Positions 52,276 through 60,219 of a stretch of 64,000 nt of DNA are shown one piece after another. The notes beneath the pieces were generated by a model. That model was not told the origin of the DNA and did no database searches. It saw nothing but the letters and a program-made list of their open reading frames with translations. The translations under genes were made by a program, and so were the position numbers. The stretch is from the NCBI RefSeq assembly GCF_041929845.1, contig NZ_JBHEEH010000001.1:124001-188000 (forward strand), in the 5' to 3' direction. The stretch comes from Paenochrobactrum pullorum. Its GTDB lineage: Bacteria; Pseudomonadota; Alphaproteobacteria; Rhizobiales; Rhizobiaceae. Numbering within the stretch: the stretch's first letter is position 1; the number at the start of each line of letters is the position of its first letter.

Positions 52276-52725
52276 CTAGTCGAGCTCAGGAATACGAAGC
52301 ACCTGACCCGGATAGATTTTGTCGGGCGAGGTCAGCATCGGTTTGTTAGCTTCAAAGATAATATTGTTTTTAGCGCCTTTGCCTTTACCATATTGTGCTT
52401 CGGCGATTTTCCAAAGATTGTCTCCTTTTTTCACGGTATAGAAAACAGGCTCTTTATCGCCGGCTGCACCATCGACGGTGAGCTCCGAGGCTTCCACTTT
52501 CGAAACACCGAGCGAGTTACCCACAGCGATAATAGCTTTTTCAAAAGCGGATTGGTCTTTGACAGTACCCTTCAGCACGGCTTTATCACCATCAACCACA
52601 ACCTGCACATCTTCGGTGCCGAGCTTGTGAGAGTCCAATTCCTTTTTCAGATCATCTGCTTTTGGCTCATCTTCGCCAAAGCCAAGCTTGGTGCCCACAG
52701 ACTTAACAAAATCGAAAATACCCAT
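52276..52725 (-). CDS. lysM: BON and LysM domain protein (YgaU/Kbp-like)
   Basis: 149 residues, the same length as E. coli Kbp. An N-terminal BON domain (about residues 25-90: GTEDVQVVVDGDKAVLKGTV) is joined to a C-terminal LysM domain (FYTVKKGDNLWKIAEAQYGKG to YPGQVLRIPELD). E. coli Kbp binds potassium; here K+ sensing or peptidoglycan binding is inferred. No signal peptide is visible. GAGGAG precedes the ATG at 52725. Confidence 0.9.
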   Translation of the reverse strand: MGIFDFVKSVGTKLGFGEDEPKADDLKKELDSHKLGTEDVQVVVDGDKAVLKGTVKDQSAFEKAIIAVGNSLGVSKVEASELTVDGAAGDKEPVFYTVKKGDNLWKIAEAQYGKGKGAKNNIIFEANKPMLTSPDKIYPGQVLRIPELD

Positions 52726-52869
52726 CAAAGTAGCTCCTCGTTACAGTTGTGCCGGAAGTGTAGTGCGGAAATTGCAGCTGTCCAAGAAAATAAGTCAAAT
52801 TGGCAGGAAACTTATTCTAAAAGACGATGATGGCGAATTGTGACACAGGTTTTTGTCAGAAATATTCGA

Positions 52870-53307
52870 TTAGTCAAAATTAACTTTGCCGCGCATTTTC
52901 TTGACATCAGAACGCCCCGCTTTTTGTTTCAGGCGGCGCTCAACCGAGCCTTTGGTGGGCTTGGTTTTTCGCCTTGGCGGTGGCGGTGGTACGGCGGCCT
53001 CGGCAATCAGCGCGATCATTTTTTCACGCGCATCAAGACGGTTGCGTTCCTGTAAACGAAAGCGGCTTGCTTCAATCAGAATATCCCCGTCTTTGGTGGC
53101 GCGCTGTCCGGCAAGCTTGATGAGGCGCTCCAGCACATCTTGCTCCAGTCCCGCTTGTGCGGCCAAAAACCGCAACTGCACAGCGGTGGAAACTTTATTG
53201 ACGTTCTGTCCGCCCGGTCCTGACGACCGGATAAAGCTTTCTTCCAGATCATTTTCATGAATATGGATGCGGTGATTGATGCGGATGCGGTTTTTATTCT
53301 CTTCCAT
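52870..53307 (-). CDS. arfB: Alternative ribosome-rescue factor / peptidyl-tRNA hydrolase ArfB
   Basis: A 145-residue codon-independent release factor that frees stalled ribosomes without tmRNA. The GGQ catalytic motif is in SGPGGQNVNKVST. The basic C-terminal tail (PRRKTKPTKGSVERRLKQKA) enters the empty mRNA channel. The start at 53307 is taken because the frame upstream (to 53367) runs into the pckA terminator and has no family match. Confidence 0.95.
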   Translation of the reverse strand: MEENKNRIRINHRIHIHENDLEESFIRSSGPGGQNVNKVSTAVQLRFLAAQAGLEQDVLERLIKLAGQRATKDGDILIEASRFRLQERNRLDAREKMIALIAEAAVPPPPPRRKTKPTKGSVERRLKQKAGRSDVKKMRGKVNFD

Positions 53308-53348
53308 GGGCACGATATTACACGAAAAACAGGTTAAAATCAGCATGA

Positions 53349-53378
53349 AAAAACCCGACTTTTTCAAGCCGGGTTTTT
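53349..53378 (-). terminator. Terminator of pckA
   Basis: AAAAACCCG (53349-53357) pairs with CGGGTTTTT (53370-53378), just after pckA; a T run follows on the minus strand. Confidence 0.85.
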
Positions 53379-53400
53379 CAAATTCAGATATTTAAAGCGC

Positions 53401-55011
53401 TTATTCAGCGGCCGTCCGGGTTGCAGGTGCAGCAGAGCGCACATCGCTGTCCACATGGGCTTCAAACTTTTCAAAAGCCTTGATGAACATATCAACGAGT
53501 TTGGCTGCCTGTTTGTCATAGGAGGCTTTATCTGCCCATGTGGAACGCGGGTTGAGAATTGCACTATCCACACCTGGCACAGCAACAGGAACTTCAAAGC
53601 CGAAGTTTTCGTCGGTGCGGAATTCAACCGAGTTTAGCGAACCATCAAGTGCCGAGCTCAGCAATGCACGGGTAGCTTTAATCGGCATACGGTTTCCGGT
53701 GCCGTAAGCACCGCCTGTCCAACCGGTATTAACCAGCCAGCAATCCACATTGTGTTCAGCAATCAATGCGCGCAGCAGATTGCCGTATTCCGATGGATGG
53801 CGCGGCATGAAAGGCGCACCAAAGCAGGTTGAAAACGTTGCTTCCGGTTCGGTCACGCCTTTTTCGGTGCCTGCAACTTTAGCGGTGTAGCCGGACAGGA
53901 AGTGATACATCGCCTGTGCCGGTGTCAGCTTGGCAATTGGAGGCATAACACCAAAAGCATCAGCAGTAAGCATGATGATGTTCTTAGGCTGACCGCCCTT
54001 GCCTGTCTTGCTTGCATTTGGGATGAAGTTCAGCGGATAGGCGCAACGGGTGTTTTCGGTCAGTGTTCCATCGTCGAAATCAGGCTGACGGTTATCATCC
54101 AGCACAACATTTTCAAGCACTGTGCCGAAACGCTGGGTGGTCGCGTAAATTTCCGGTTCTGCTTCTGCCGACAGACGGATGGTTTTGGCATAGCAGCCGC
54201 CTTCAAAGTTGAAGATGCCGTCTTTGCCCCAGCCATGTTCGTCATCACCAATCAATGTGCGGCTATGATCAGCCGACAAAGTCGTTTTACCGGTGCCGGA
54301 AAGACCAAAGAAAATGGCAGTGTCGCCGTCTTTGCCTTCATTGGCCGAGCAATGCATTGGCATAACGCCCTTGGCAGGCAAAAGATAGTTAAGAGCGGTG
54401 AAAACAGATTTCTTCATTTCGCCGGCATAAGATGTGCCGCCGATGAGAACGATTTTGCGGGTCAGATCCACTGCAATCACGGTTTCCGTGCGGCAGCCAT
54501 AGCGCGCAGGGTCAGCCTTGAAGGACGGCAGATCAATGATGGTCATCTGCGGAACGTAAGTGCTAAGATCACTTTCCTCAGGACGGATGAGCAGATTGCG
54601 GATGAACAAAGAATGCCATGCAAATTCTGTAATCACACGTGCATTGATGGAATTGTCTTTGTCTGCGCCGCCGATCAGATCCTGTACAAACAGTTCTTTG
54701 CCTTTGGCGTGTTCGATGAAATCGGCATGAAGCAGGTCAAAGGCTTCCGGTGTCATCGGCTTGTTGTTGTCCCACCAAACCTGATCTTCGGTATTGGCAT
54801 CACGGACAACAAATTTGTCTTTAGGTGAGCGGCCGGTGTGCTGGCCGGTGCGGGCAACGATTGCGCCCTGCGCAGTCAATTCTGCTTCACCACGACGGAT
54901 TGATTCTTCATAAAGCTTCGCCGGTCCAAAATTATAATAGACTGCAGAGAGCTCCTTCAGTCCTGAAGTGGCAATGGAAGCGGCGGTATTGTGGATGCCG
55001 ATCTCGCTCAT
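53401..55011 (-). CDS. pckA: Phosphoenolpyruvate carboxykinase (ATP)
   Basis: A 536-residue gluconeogenic enzyme that converts oxaloacetate to PEP. The P-loop GLSGTGKTTLSAD and the following DDEHGW are the kinase and metal sites; RPEESDLSTYVPQ is in the substrate domain. It is divergent from chvI, as in Rhizobium and Brucella, where ChvI/BvrR influences carbon use. A 7-bp hairpin lies in its leader at 55049-55078. Confidence 0.98.
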   Translation of the reverse strand: MSEIGIHNTAASIATSGLKELSAVYYNFGPAKLYEESIRRGEAELTAQGAIVARTGQHTGRSPKDKFVVRDANTEDQVWWDNNKPMTPEAFDLLHADFIEHAKGKELFVQDLIGGADKDNSINARVITEFAWHSLFIRNLLIRPEESDLSTYVPQMTIIDLPSFKADPARYGCRTETVIAVDLTRKIVLIGGTSYAGEMKKSVFTALNYLLPAKGVMPMHCSANEGKDGDTAIFFGLSGTGKTTLSADHSRTLIGDDEHGWGKDGIFNFEGGCYAKTIRLSAEAEPEIYATTQRFGTVLENVVLDDNRQPDFDDGTLTENTRCAYPLNFIPNASKTGKGGQPKNIIMLTADAFGVMPPIAKLTPAQAMYHFLSGYTAKVAGTEKGVTEPEATFSTCFGAPFMPRHPSEYGNLLRALIAEHNVDCWLVNTGWTGGAYGTGNRMPIKATRALLSSALDGSLNSVEFRTDENFGFEVPVAVPGVDSAILNPRSTWADKASYDKQAAKLVDMFIKAFEKFEAHVDSDVRSAAPATRTAAE

Positions 55012-55126
55012 AGTATCTCCGCGATCTGTTTAAAAATTATTGAACACTGCCGGTGTTTGTCATCTTGCTTTCACCGGCGCGATGCGAGTCCAAAACATTT
55101 TAAATAAAATAATTCAAATGTTTAAT

Positions 55127-55158
55127 CGATTTAAAAAAATTTAAAAATTTTTAAATCG
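55127..55158. promoter_or_regulatory. AT-rich inverted repeat in the pckA-chvI divergent promoter
   Basis: CGATTTAAAAA (55127-55137) and TTTTTAAATCG (55148-55158) are perfect inverted copies with a 10-base AT spacer. The gap 55012-55349 holds no gene. Confidence 0.5.
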
Positions 55159-55349
55159 GTTAGAACGGACTATCAGGGTTGTTTTTTGGAAAAAATCACA
55201 ACCAAAGATTGTTTTCAGCTGTGGAAGACTTATTTACGGACAGAAAATGCCTTTGCCACATTTTGTACCTAATTTGTACTGCACAAGCGCAAAGAATTAT
55301 AGTAGTTTTGACATCTGCTGATTTGCTTAAATCAAGGAAAGGCGACCGT

Positions 55350-56069
55350 ATGAAGGAAGTATCCGCAACACAAACGATTGCTCTGGTCGATGATGATCGT
55401 AATATTCTGACCTCCGTTTCAATTGCTTTGGAGTCAGAGGGCTATCGTGTTGAGACTTATACGGATGGTGCCTCGGCACTTGATGGTCTGACGGCGCGGC
55501 CGCCAAATCTTGCTATCTTCGATATTAAAATGCCGCGTATGGATGGAATGGAATTACTGCGCCGTTTGCGTCAGAAATCCGATCTGCCGGTTATCTTTCT
55601 CACTTCCAAAGATGATGAGATTGATGAGCTGTTCGGCCTTAAAATGGGTGCGGATGATTTTATTACCAAGCCGTTTTCGCAACGTTTGCTGGTGGAACGC
55701 GTAAAAGCGGTGCTGCGCCGTGTGGCAGCGCGTGACGGTACGGCCAAGTCAAGCGGCCAGCAGGCTCGTTCCCTTGAGCGCGGCCAGTTGGTGATGGATC
55801 AGGAGCGCCATACATGCACATGGAAAGGGGAACCGGTTATATTGACTGTGACCGAATTCCTCATTCTGCATTCTTTGGCGCAGCGTCCGGGCGTGGTTAA
55901 AAGCCGTGATGCCTTGATGGATGCCGCTTATGACGAACAGGTCTATGTGGATGATCGTACCATCGACAGCCATATCAAGCGTCTGCGTAAGAAATTTAAG
56001 CAGGTTGACGACAGTTTCGAGATGATTGAAACGCTTTATGGGGTTGGCTATCGCTTCCGCGAAGCTTAA
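55350..56069 (+). CDS. chvI: Response regulator ChvI (BvrR)
   Basis: A 239-residue OmpR/PhoB-type regulator. The receiver has the acidic pair in ALVDDDRN, phospho-acceptor Asp58 in FDIKMPRMDGM and Lys in TKPFS; the winged-helix domain ends with RTIDSHIKRLRKKFK and GVGYRF. The start at 55350 has AAGGAAAGG upstream; 57 extra residues in the open frame to 55179 lack family similarity. With ChvG it controls envelope, acid and host-interaction genes in Rhizobiales. Confidence 0.96.
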   Translation: MKEVSATQTIALVDDDRNILTSVSIALESEGYRVETYTDGASALDGLTARPPNLAIFDIKMPRMDGMELLRRLRQKSDLPVIFLTSKDDEIDELFGLKMGADDFITKPFSQRLLVERVKAVLRRVAARDGTAKSSGQQARSLERGQLVMDQERHTCTWKGEPVILTVTEFLILHSLAQRPGVVKSRDALMDAAYDEQVYVDDRTIDSHIKRLRKKFKQVDDSFEMIETLYGVGYRFREA

Positions 56070-56124
56070 ATTATCGCAGAATTTTCATTTGTGAGCCAAA
56101 ATCCGAAAGGCGATAAAGCAGCTT

Positions 56125-57990
56125 ATGGTCGTTCAGGCGCCAAACGCGTCCCCAGATGCGTCTAATGAAGTGGACAAAAAACCAGACACGCGCAGAGAGC
56201 GTATGGCACGGCGCCAACGCTCGTTGTTTCTGCGTCGTCTGCTTGCGCCTGTGCGTAAATTGCTTGGCAATTATCTCTTTTCCAGTTTGACACGTCGTAT
56301 CCTGTTCCTCAATCTGGCTGCCTTGGCCGTACTGGTTTCAGGGATTCTTTATATGAACCAGTTTCGTGACGGTTTGGTTGATGCCAAAGTGGAAAGTTTG
56401 AAAACGCAGGGCGAGATTATCGCCGGTGCGATTGCAGCTTCCGCTACGGTTGAAACCAATTCCATCATGATTGATCCGGAAGTGCTGCTGGAATTGCAGG
56501 CCGGACAAAGTACCAATCCGGCGTCTGATTCCATTGAAAACTGGGAATTTCCGATCAATCCGGAGCGTGTGGCACCTTTGCTGCGCCGTCTGATCTCACC
56601 GGTTAATACGCGTGCGCGTATTTATGATCGCGGTTCGAACCTATTGCTTGATTCACGCCATCTTTATTTCCGTGGTCAGGTTTTCCGTTATGATCTGCCC
56701 CCGCTTGATGAAGAAGAAAAAACATGGACTGAGCGTGCACGCGGCTGGATTTGGCGTTTGTTTTATGGTGGTGGTTTACCGTTGGATCATGAGCAACCCG
56801 GTGGTAATGGCTCGATCTATCCTGAAATTAAAGCCGCCATGGAAGGGGTTCCGCAATCCGCACAGCGCCGTAATGAGAAAGGCGAACTGGTGGTGTCGGT
56901 AGCAATTCCGATCCAGCGTTTCCGCGCGGTGTTGGGCGTTTTGTTATTATCCACAGAGGGTGGGGATATCGACAAGATCGTGCAAGGCGAGCGTAACGCG
57001 ATTTTTCGCGTTTTCGGTGTCGTTTCTGCGGTGATGGTTATCTTGTCGCTGTTTCTGGCATATGCGATTGCCAATCCTTTGCGTAAACTTGCGGCGGCCG
57101 CCGACCGTGTACGTCATGGGGTGAAAACCCGTGTGGAAATTCCCGATTATTCCGAACGTCAGGATGAGATCGGCCACTTGTCCACATCCATCCGCGATAT
57201 GATGGATGCGCTTTATACCCGTATTGAAGCGATCGAAAGTTTTGCAGCTGATGTCAGTCACGAGTTGAAAAACCCGCTGACCTCTCTGCGTAGTGCTGTG
57301 GAAACACTGCCGCTCGCCAAAACAGATGAATCGCGCAAACGTCTGCTGGATGTGATCGAGCATGATGTGCGCCGTCTTGACCGTCTGATTACCGATATTT
57401 CCGATGCATCGCGTCTGGATGCAGAACTGGCGCGTGAACATACCGATATTGTCGATGTGAAAGTGCTGCTGGAGAATATTGTGCAGGCCGCGCAAGGCGT
57501 GCGCCGTAATAAACGTGGCACGGCAATTGAATTTCATGTCGGCAAGAAACCAGCCGGTAAAAAAGGCTTTGGCGTTGCCGGCCATGATCTGCGACTTGGG
57601 CAGGTGATTTCCAACCTGATTGAAAATGCGCGTTCTTTTGTGCCGGAAGAGACCGGTAAAATCATCGTGCATCTGACAAGCCTTGGTCAGCGAGTACAGA
57701 TAATCGTTGAGGATAACGGGCCAGGTATCCCGATTGAAAATATCGAACGTATTTTCGAGCGTTTCTATACGGACCGCCCATCCAATGAAGCCTTTGGCCA
57801 AAATTCCGGTTTGGGTCTTTCGATCAGCCGTCAGATCATTGAAGCACATGGCGGTACTTTGATTGCTGAAAATATCTATAGCGATGAAAAAGAACCGAAG
57901 AAAAGCGGTAAAGCAGCCAAAGCGACAATGCAGGCTGAGCCGGAAATCATTGGTGCCCGTTTTATCGTTGATCTACCCTTGGCAAGCTGA
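56125..57990 (+). CDS. chvG: Sensor histidine kinase ChvG (BvrS)
   Basis: A 621-residue membrane kinase. Two membrane helices (about residues 60-80 and 280-305) bracket a periplasmic sensor. HAMP follows, then the phospho-acceptor His379 in AADVSHELKNPLTSL. ATP-binding boxes are NLIENARSF, VEDNGPGIP and NSGLGLSIS. It follows chvI by 55 bases and overlaps hprK by one base. Confidence 0.96.
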   Translation: MVVQAPNASPDASNEVDKKPDTRRERMARRQRSLFLRRLLAPVRKLLGNYLFSSLTRRILFLNLAALAVLVSGILYMNQFRDGLVDAKVESLKTQGEIIAGAIAASATVETNSIMIDPEVLLELQAGQSTNPASDSIENWEFPINPERVAPLLRRLISPVNTRARIYDRGSNLLLDSRHLYFRGQVFRYDLPPLDEEEKTWTERARGWIWRLFYGGGLPLDHEQPGGNGSIYPEIKAAMEGVPQSAQRRNEKGELVVSVAIPIQRFRAVLGVLLLSTEGGDIDKIVQGERNAIFRVFGVVSAVMVILSLFLAYAIANPLRKLAAAADRVRHGVKTRVEIPDYSERQDEIGHLSTSIRDMMDALYTRIEAIESFAADVSHELKNPLTSLRSAVETLPLAKTDESRKRLLDVIEHDVRRLDRLITDISDASRLDAELAREHTDIVDVKVLLENIVQAAQGVRRNKRGTAIEFHVGKKPAGKKGFGVAGHDLRLGQVISNLIENARSFVPEETGKIIVHLTSLGQRVQIIVEDNGPGIPIENIERIFERFYTDRPSNEAFGQNSGLGLSISRQIIEAHGGTLIAENIYSDEKEPKKSGKAAKATMQAEPEIIGARFIVDLPLAS

Positions 57991-58448
57991 TGGATAAAAG
58001 TGGTATCCACGCCTCAACAGTTGAAGTGAATGGCCGCGGCGTCATGTTTTTAGGCGCTTCGGGTGCCGGTAAAACTGAGCTGGTGCTGACATTGATAGAG
58101 CGTGCTGCTGCACGTGGTGAGAACGCCTTGCTGGTGGCTGATGACCGAACGCTAATCAGACGTGAAGGTGACGCCATCATCGCTGGTGTTCCCGAGCAAT
58201 TGGCCGGCGGCATTGAGATCCGTGGTGCGGGTCTATTTAGGCACCCCTTTAAAAATGATACGAAACTTGCACTGGTTGTCAGACTTGTTCAAGCTGAAAT
58301 GGCGGATCGTTTTCCTGAAGGGCATCAATGGCATTTCGAAGGAGTGGACATTCCTTGTTTGCACTTGCGTGCACTGAGTACAGGCGCTGATTCGCTGACG
58401 ATTGCCCGTGCAGTTGAAGCAACTTTGTTTTACGAGCCATGGCCGTAA
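57990..58448 (+). CDS. hprK: HPr kinase/phosphorylase, short form
   Basis: 152 residues, equal to the C-terminal catalytic half of the 310-residue Gram-positive enzyme. Walker A GASGAGKTEL is at residues 22-30, followed by LLVADDRTLIRREGD, and the second motif EIRGAGLFRHPF. The short form is standard in alphaproteobacteria and phosphorylates HPr on serine. Its start overlaps the chvG stop by one base, linking envelope sensing to the PTS. Confidence 0.94.
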   Translation: MDKSGIHASTVEVNGRGVMFLGASGAGKTELVLTLIERAAARGENALLVADDRTLIRREGDAIIAGVPEQLAGGIEIRGAGLFRHPFKNDTKLALVVRLVQAEMADRFPEGHQWHFEGVDIPCLHLRALSTGADSLTIARAVEATLFYEPWP

Positions 58449-58509
58449 AACGCTTGGCTTGAATATATCGTGCATAAGTCTATATTATATATGCGTGATG
58501 TGGAAAATA

Positions 58510-58537
58510 TTGACTATAAAAGTATAGTTTATAAAAT
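58510..58537 (+). promoter_or_regulatory. Candidate promoter and operator of the PTS genes
   Basis: TTGACT (58510-58515) and TAAAAT (58532-58537) are 16 bases apart. A 6-bp inverted repeat, ACTATA/TATAGT, covers 58513-58528. The gap 58449-58791 is AT-rich. Another 7-bp hairpin (TTTACTG/CAGTAAA) is at 58743-58762. Confidence 0.4.
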
Positions 58538-58791
58538 TATTTAAAAACAACAGTTTAAAAAGATATTTTGTAATTTTCGTTATTTTTATAAATGGTTTTC
58601 AAGCTGAAGACTGCGGCATTTTGTTTTTATTGGCTTTTTGCGAATAATTTTCACTTGATATCAATAATTGCCCTGCCAAGATATGTGTCCTATTTGCTAA
58701 ACGATGTGCATCAGGATTGCTAAAGCCTTATTAGCGGGCAATTTTACTGTTTAGGCAGTAAATGGCAGGCCAGAACGGGAGCAGTTAAACA

Positions 58792-59193
58792 ATGATCGGA
58801 CTCGTGCTTGTTACGCACGGCAGATTGGCCGAAGAGTTTTTATATGCCGTTGTGCATGTTGTCGGCCAGCAGGATAATTTTGAAACTGTTTGCATCGGCC
58901 CTGATGATGATATGGAACAGCGTCGGCAGGATATTGTTGATGCGGTAAAACGCGCTGATACAGGTCATGGTGTTATTATCTTGACTGATATGTTCGGCGG
59001 TACCCCTTCCAATCTGGCAATTTCTGTGATGGAAGCTGGCAAGGTGGAAGTGATAGCCGGTGTGAATTTACCTATGTTGATCAAATTGAGCAGCATGCGT
59101 ATATCAGGTGATATGAAACTGGCATTGAACGAGGCACAGGATGCCGGACGTAAATATATCAATGTAGCCAGTCAGGTTCTGACAGGAAAATAA
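58792..59193 (+). CDS. PTS IIA component, mannose/sorbose family (EIIA-Man-like)
   Basis: A 133-residue phosphocarrier of the ManX fold. His9 in IGLVLVTHGRLAEEF is the phosphorylation site, and ILTDMFGGTPSNLA is the conserved active-site loop. No IIB, IIC or IID gene is present nearby, so this is a regulatory IIA, as in other Rhizobiales. GGGAG precedes the ATG, and HPr follows after 4 bases. Confidence 0.94.
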   Translation: MIGLVLVTHGRLAEEFLYAVVHVVGQQDNFETVCIGPDDDMEQRRQDIVDAVKRADTGHGVIILTDMFGGTPSNLAISVMEAGKVEVIAGVNLPMLIKLSSMRISGDMKLALNEAQDAGRKYINVASQVLTGK

Positions 59194-59197
59194 CTTT

Positions 59198-59512
59198 ATG
59201 CATGTGAGCGTGCCGGTAACTGGCGACTATAATCCCGATGAGGCTCTGACGCGCTCTCTTGAGATTATCAATATGCGCGGGCTTCATGCGCGCGCCTCTG
59301 CCAAATTCGTCCAGACTGTGGATAGTTTCAATGCTCATGTGCGTGTTGAAAAAGACGGCATGTCGGTGGGCGGTACATCAATCATGGGCTTGATGATGTT
59401 GGCAGCCTCACCAGGTTGTTCTATTCAGGTCAGCGCTTGCGGCGAAGAAGCACAACAAGTACTGGATGCATTGACTGCGCTAATAGGTAATAAATTCGGC
59501 GAAGACGCCTGA
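59198..59512 (+). CDS. ptsH: Phosphocarrier protein HPr
   Basis: A 104-residue HPr with an 18-residue N-terminal extension. His30 in NMRGLHARASAKF accepts phosphate from Enzyme I, and Ser61 in GGTSIMGLMML is the HprK target, matching the presence of hprK. It ends the group chvI-chvG-hprK-IIA-HPr. Enzyme I is not in the window. Confidence 0.95.
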   Translation: MHVSVPVTGDYNPDEALTRSLEIINMRGLHARASAKFVQTVDSFNAHVRVEKDGMSVGGTSIMGLMMLAASPGCSIQVSACGEEAQQVLDALTALIGNKFGEDA

Positions 59513-59552
59513 TTTCACGCCCATTATATATAGCCTGATTTTTGTCCAGTTA

Positions 59553-60050
59553 TTACAGGCTGTCTGGATAAACCCTGACCGGACGATTATCCTTGACTGA
59601 TTCCATCACCACAAAAGTGGATGTGCTGGCGACATTGGGCAGGCTGGAGATTTTTTCACCCAGCACAATGCGATAACGGCGGATATCCGGTGTTCGAATT
59701 TTCAAAAGATAATCAAATGAACTGGCGATCATGTGGCATTCTTCCACTTCGCGGATTTTGCGCACGGCTATGTTAAATTCCTGCAATGCTTTTTCGCGGG
59801 TATCGGATAATTTCACGGTCGTAAAGGCAATATGGTCAAGGCCGAGCTTTTCCGGATCAATGGCGGCGCGGAAGCCTTGAATATAGCCCTCATCCACCAA
59901 GCGTTTCAATCGTGTCTGGCACGGTGTTTTGGAAAGGCCGATTTGTTTGGCAAGTTCGGTGACGGCAATGCGTCCATCTTGGCTTAAAATTTCCAAAATC
60001 CGCATATCGAACAAATCCAAATTGCCTGTTTTAGCGATTTTTTCAGTCAT
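59553..60050 (-). CDS. putR: Lrp/AsnC-family activator of putA (PutR)
   Basis: A 165-residue Lrp-type regulator. The helix-turn-helix is ILSQDGRIAVTELAKQIGLSKTPCQTRLKRL, and the C-terminal RAM domain follows. Divergence from putA and close match to PutR of Agrobacterium and Brucella support a role as proline-responsive activator. The start at 60050 is an ATG; a TTG at 60083 is less likely. A candidate site lies at 60088-60109. Confidence 0.92.
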   Translation of the reverse strand: MTEKIAKTGNLDLFDMRILEILSQDGRIAVTELAKQIGLSKTPCQTRLKRLVDEGYIQGFRAAIDPEKLGLDHIAFTTVKLSDTREKALQEFNIAVRKIREVEECHMIASSFDYLLKIRTPDIRRYRIVLGEKISSLPNVASTSTFVVMESVKDNRPVRVYPDSL

Positions 60051-60087
60051 TCTGGCTCGGATTCCGTTCGATAATAAGTTCAATTTG

Positions 60088-60109
60088 CCTAATTATAGCT
60101 GATAATAGG
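60088..60109. promoter_or_regulatory. Candidate PutR operator
   Basis: CCTAATTAT and ATAATAGG form an imperfect inverted repeat around AGCTG in the putR-putA gap. Lrp-type regulators bind such AT-rich dyads. Confidence 0.35.
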
Positions 60110-60219
60110 TGAGAAAGGAACTTATGGGAATGATATTCTTAAGACAAACAGACAAGCGGGTTCACGTTTTAAAAACGGACAGCGTCTGATATCATAACAG
60201 TCTCAAGGGTTCTTCTCTT

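Noticed and set aside
53902..54828. 308-residue open frame opposite pckA
   Set aside because: Antisense to the conserved PEPCK coding region; no similarity and no ribosome site.
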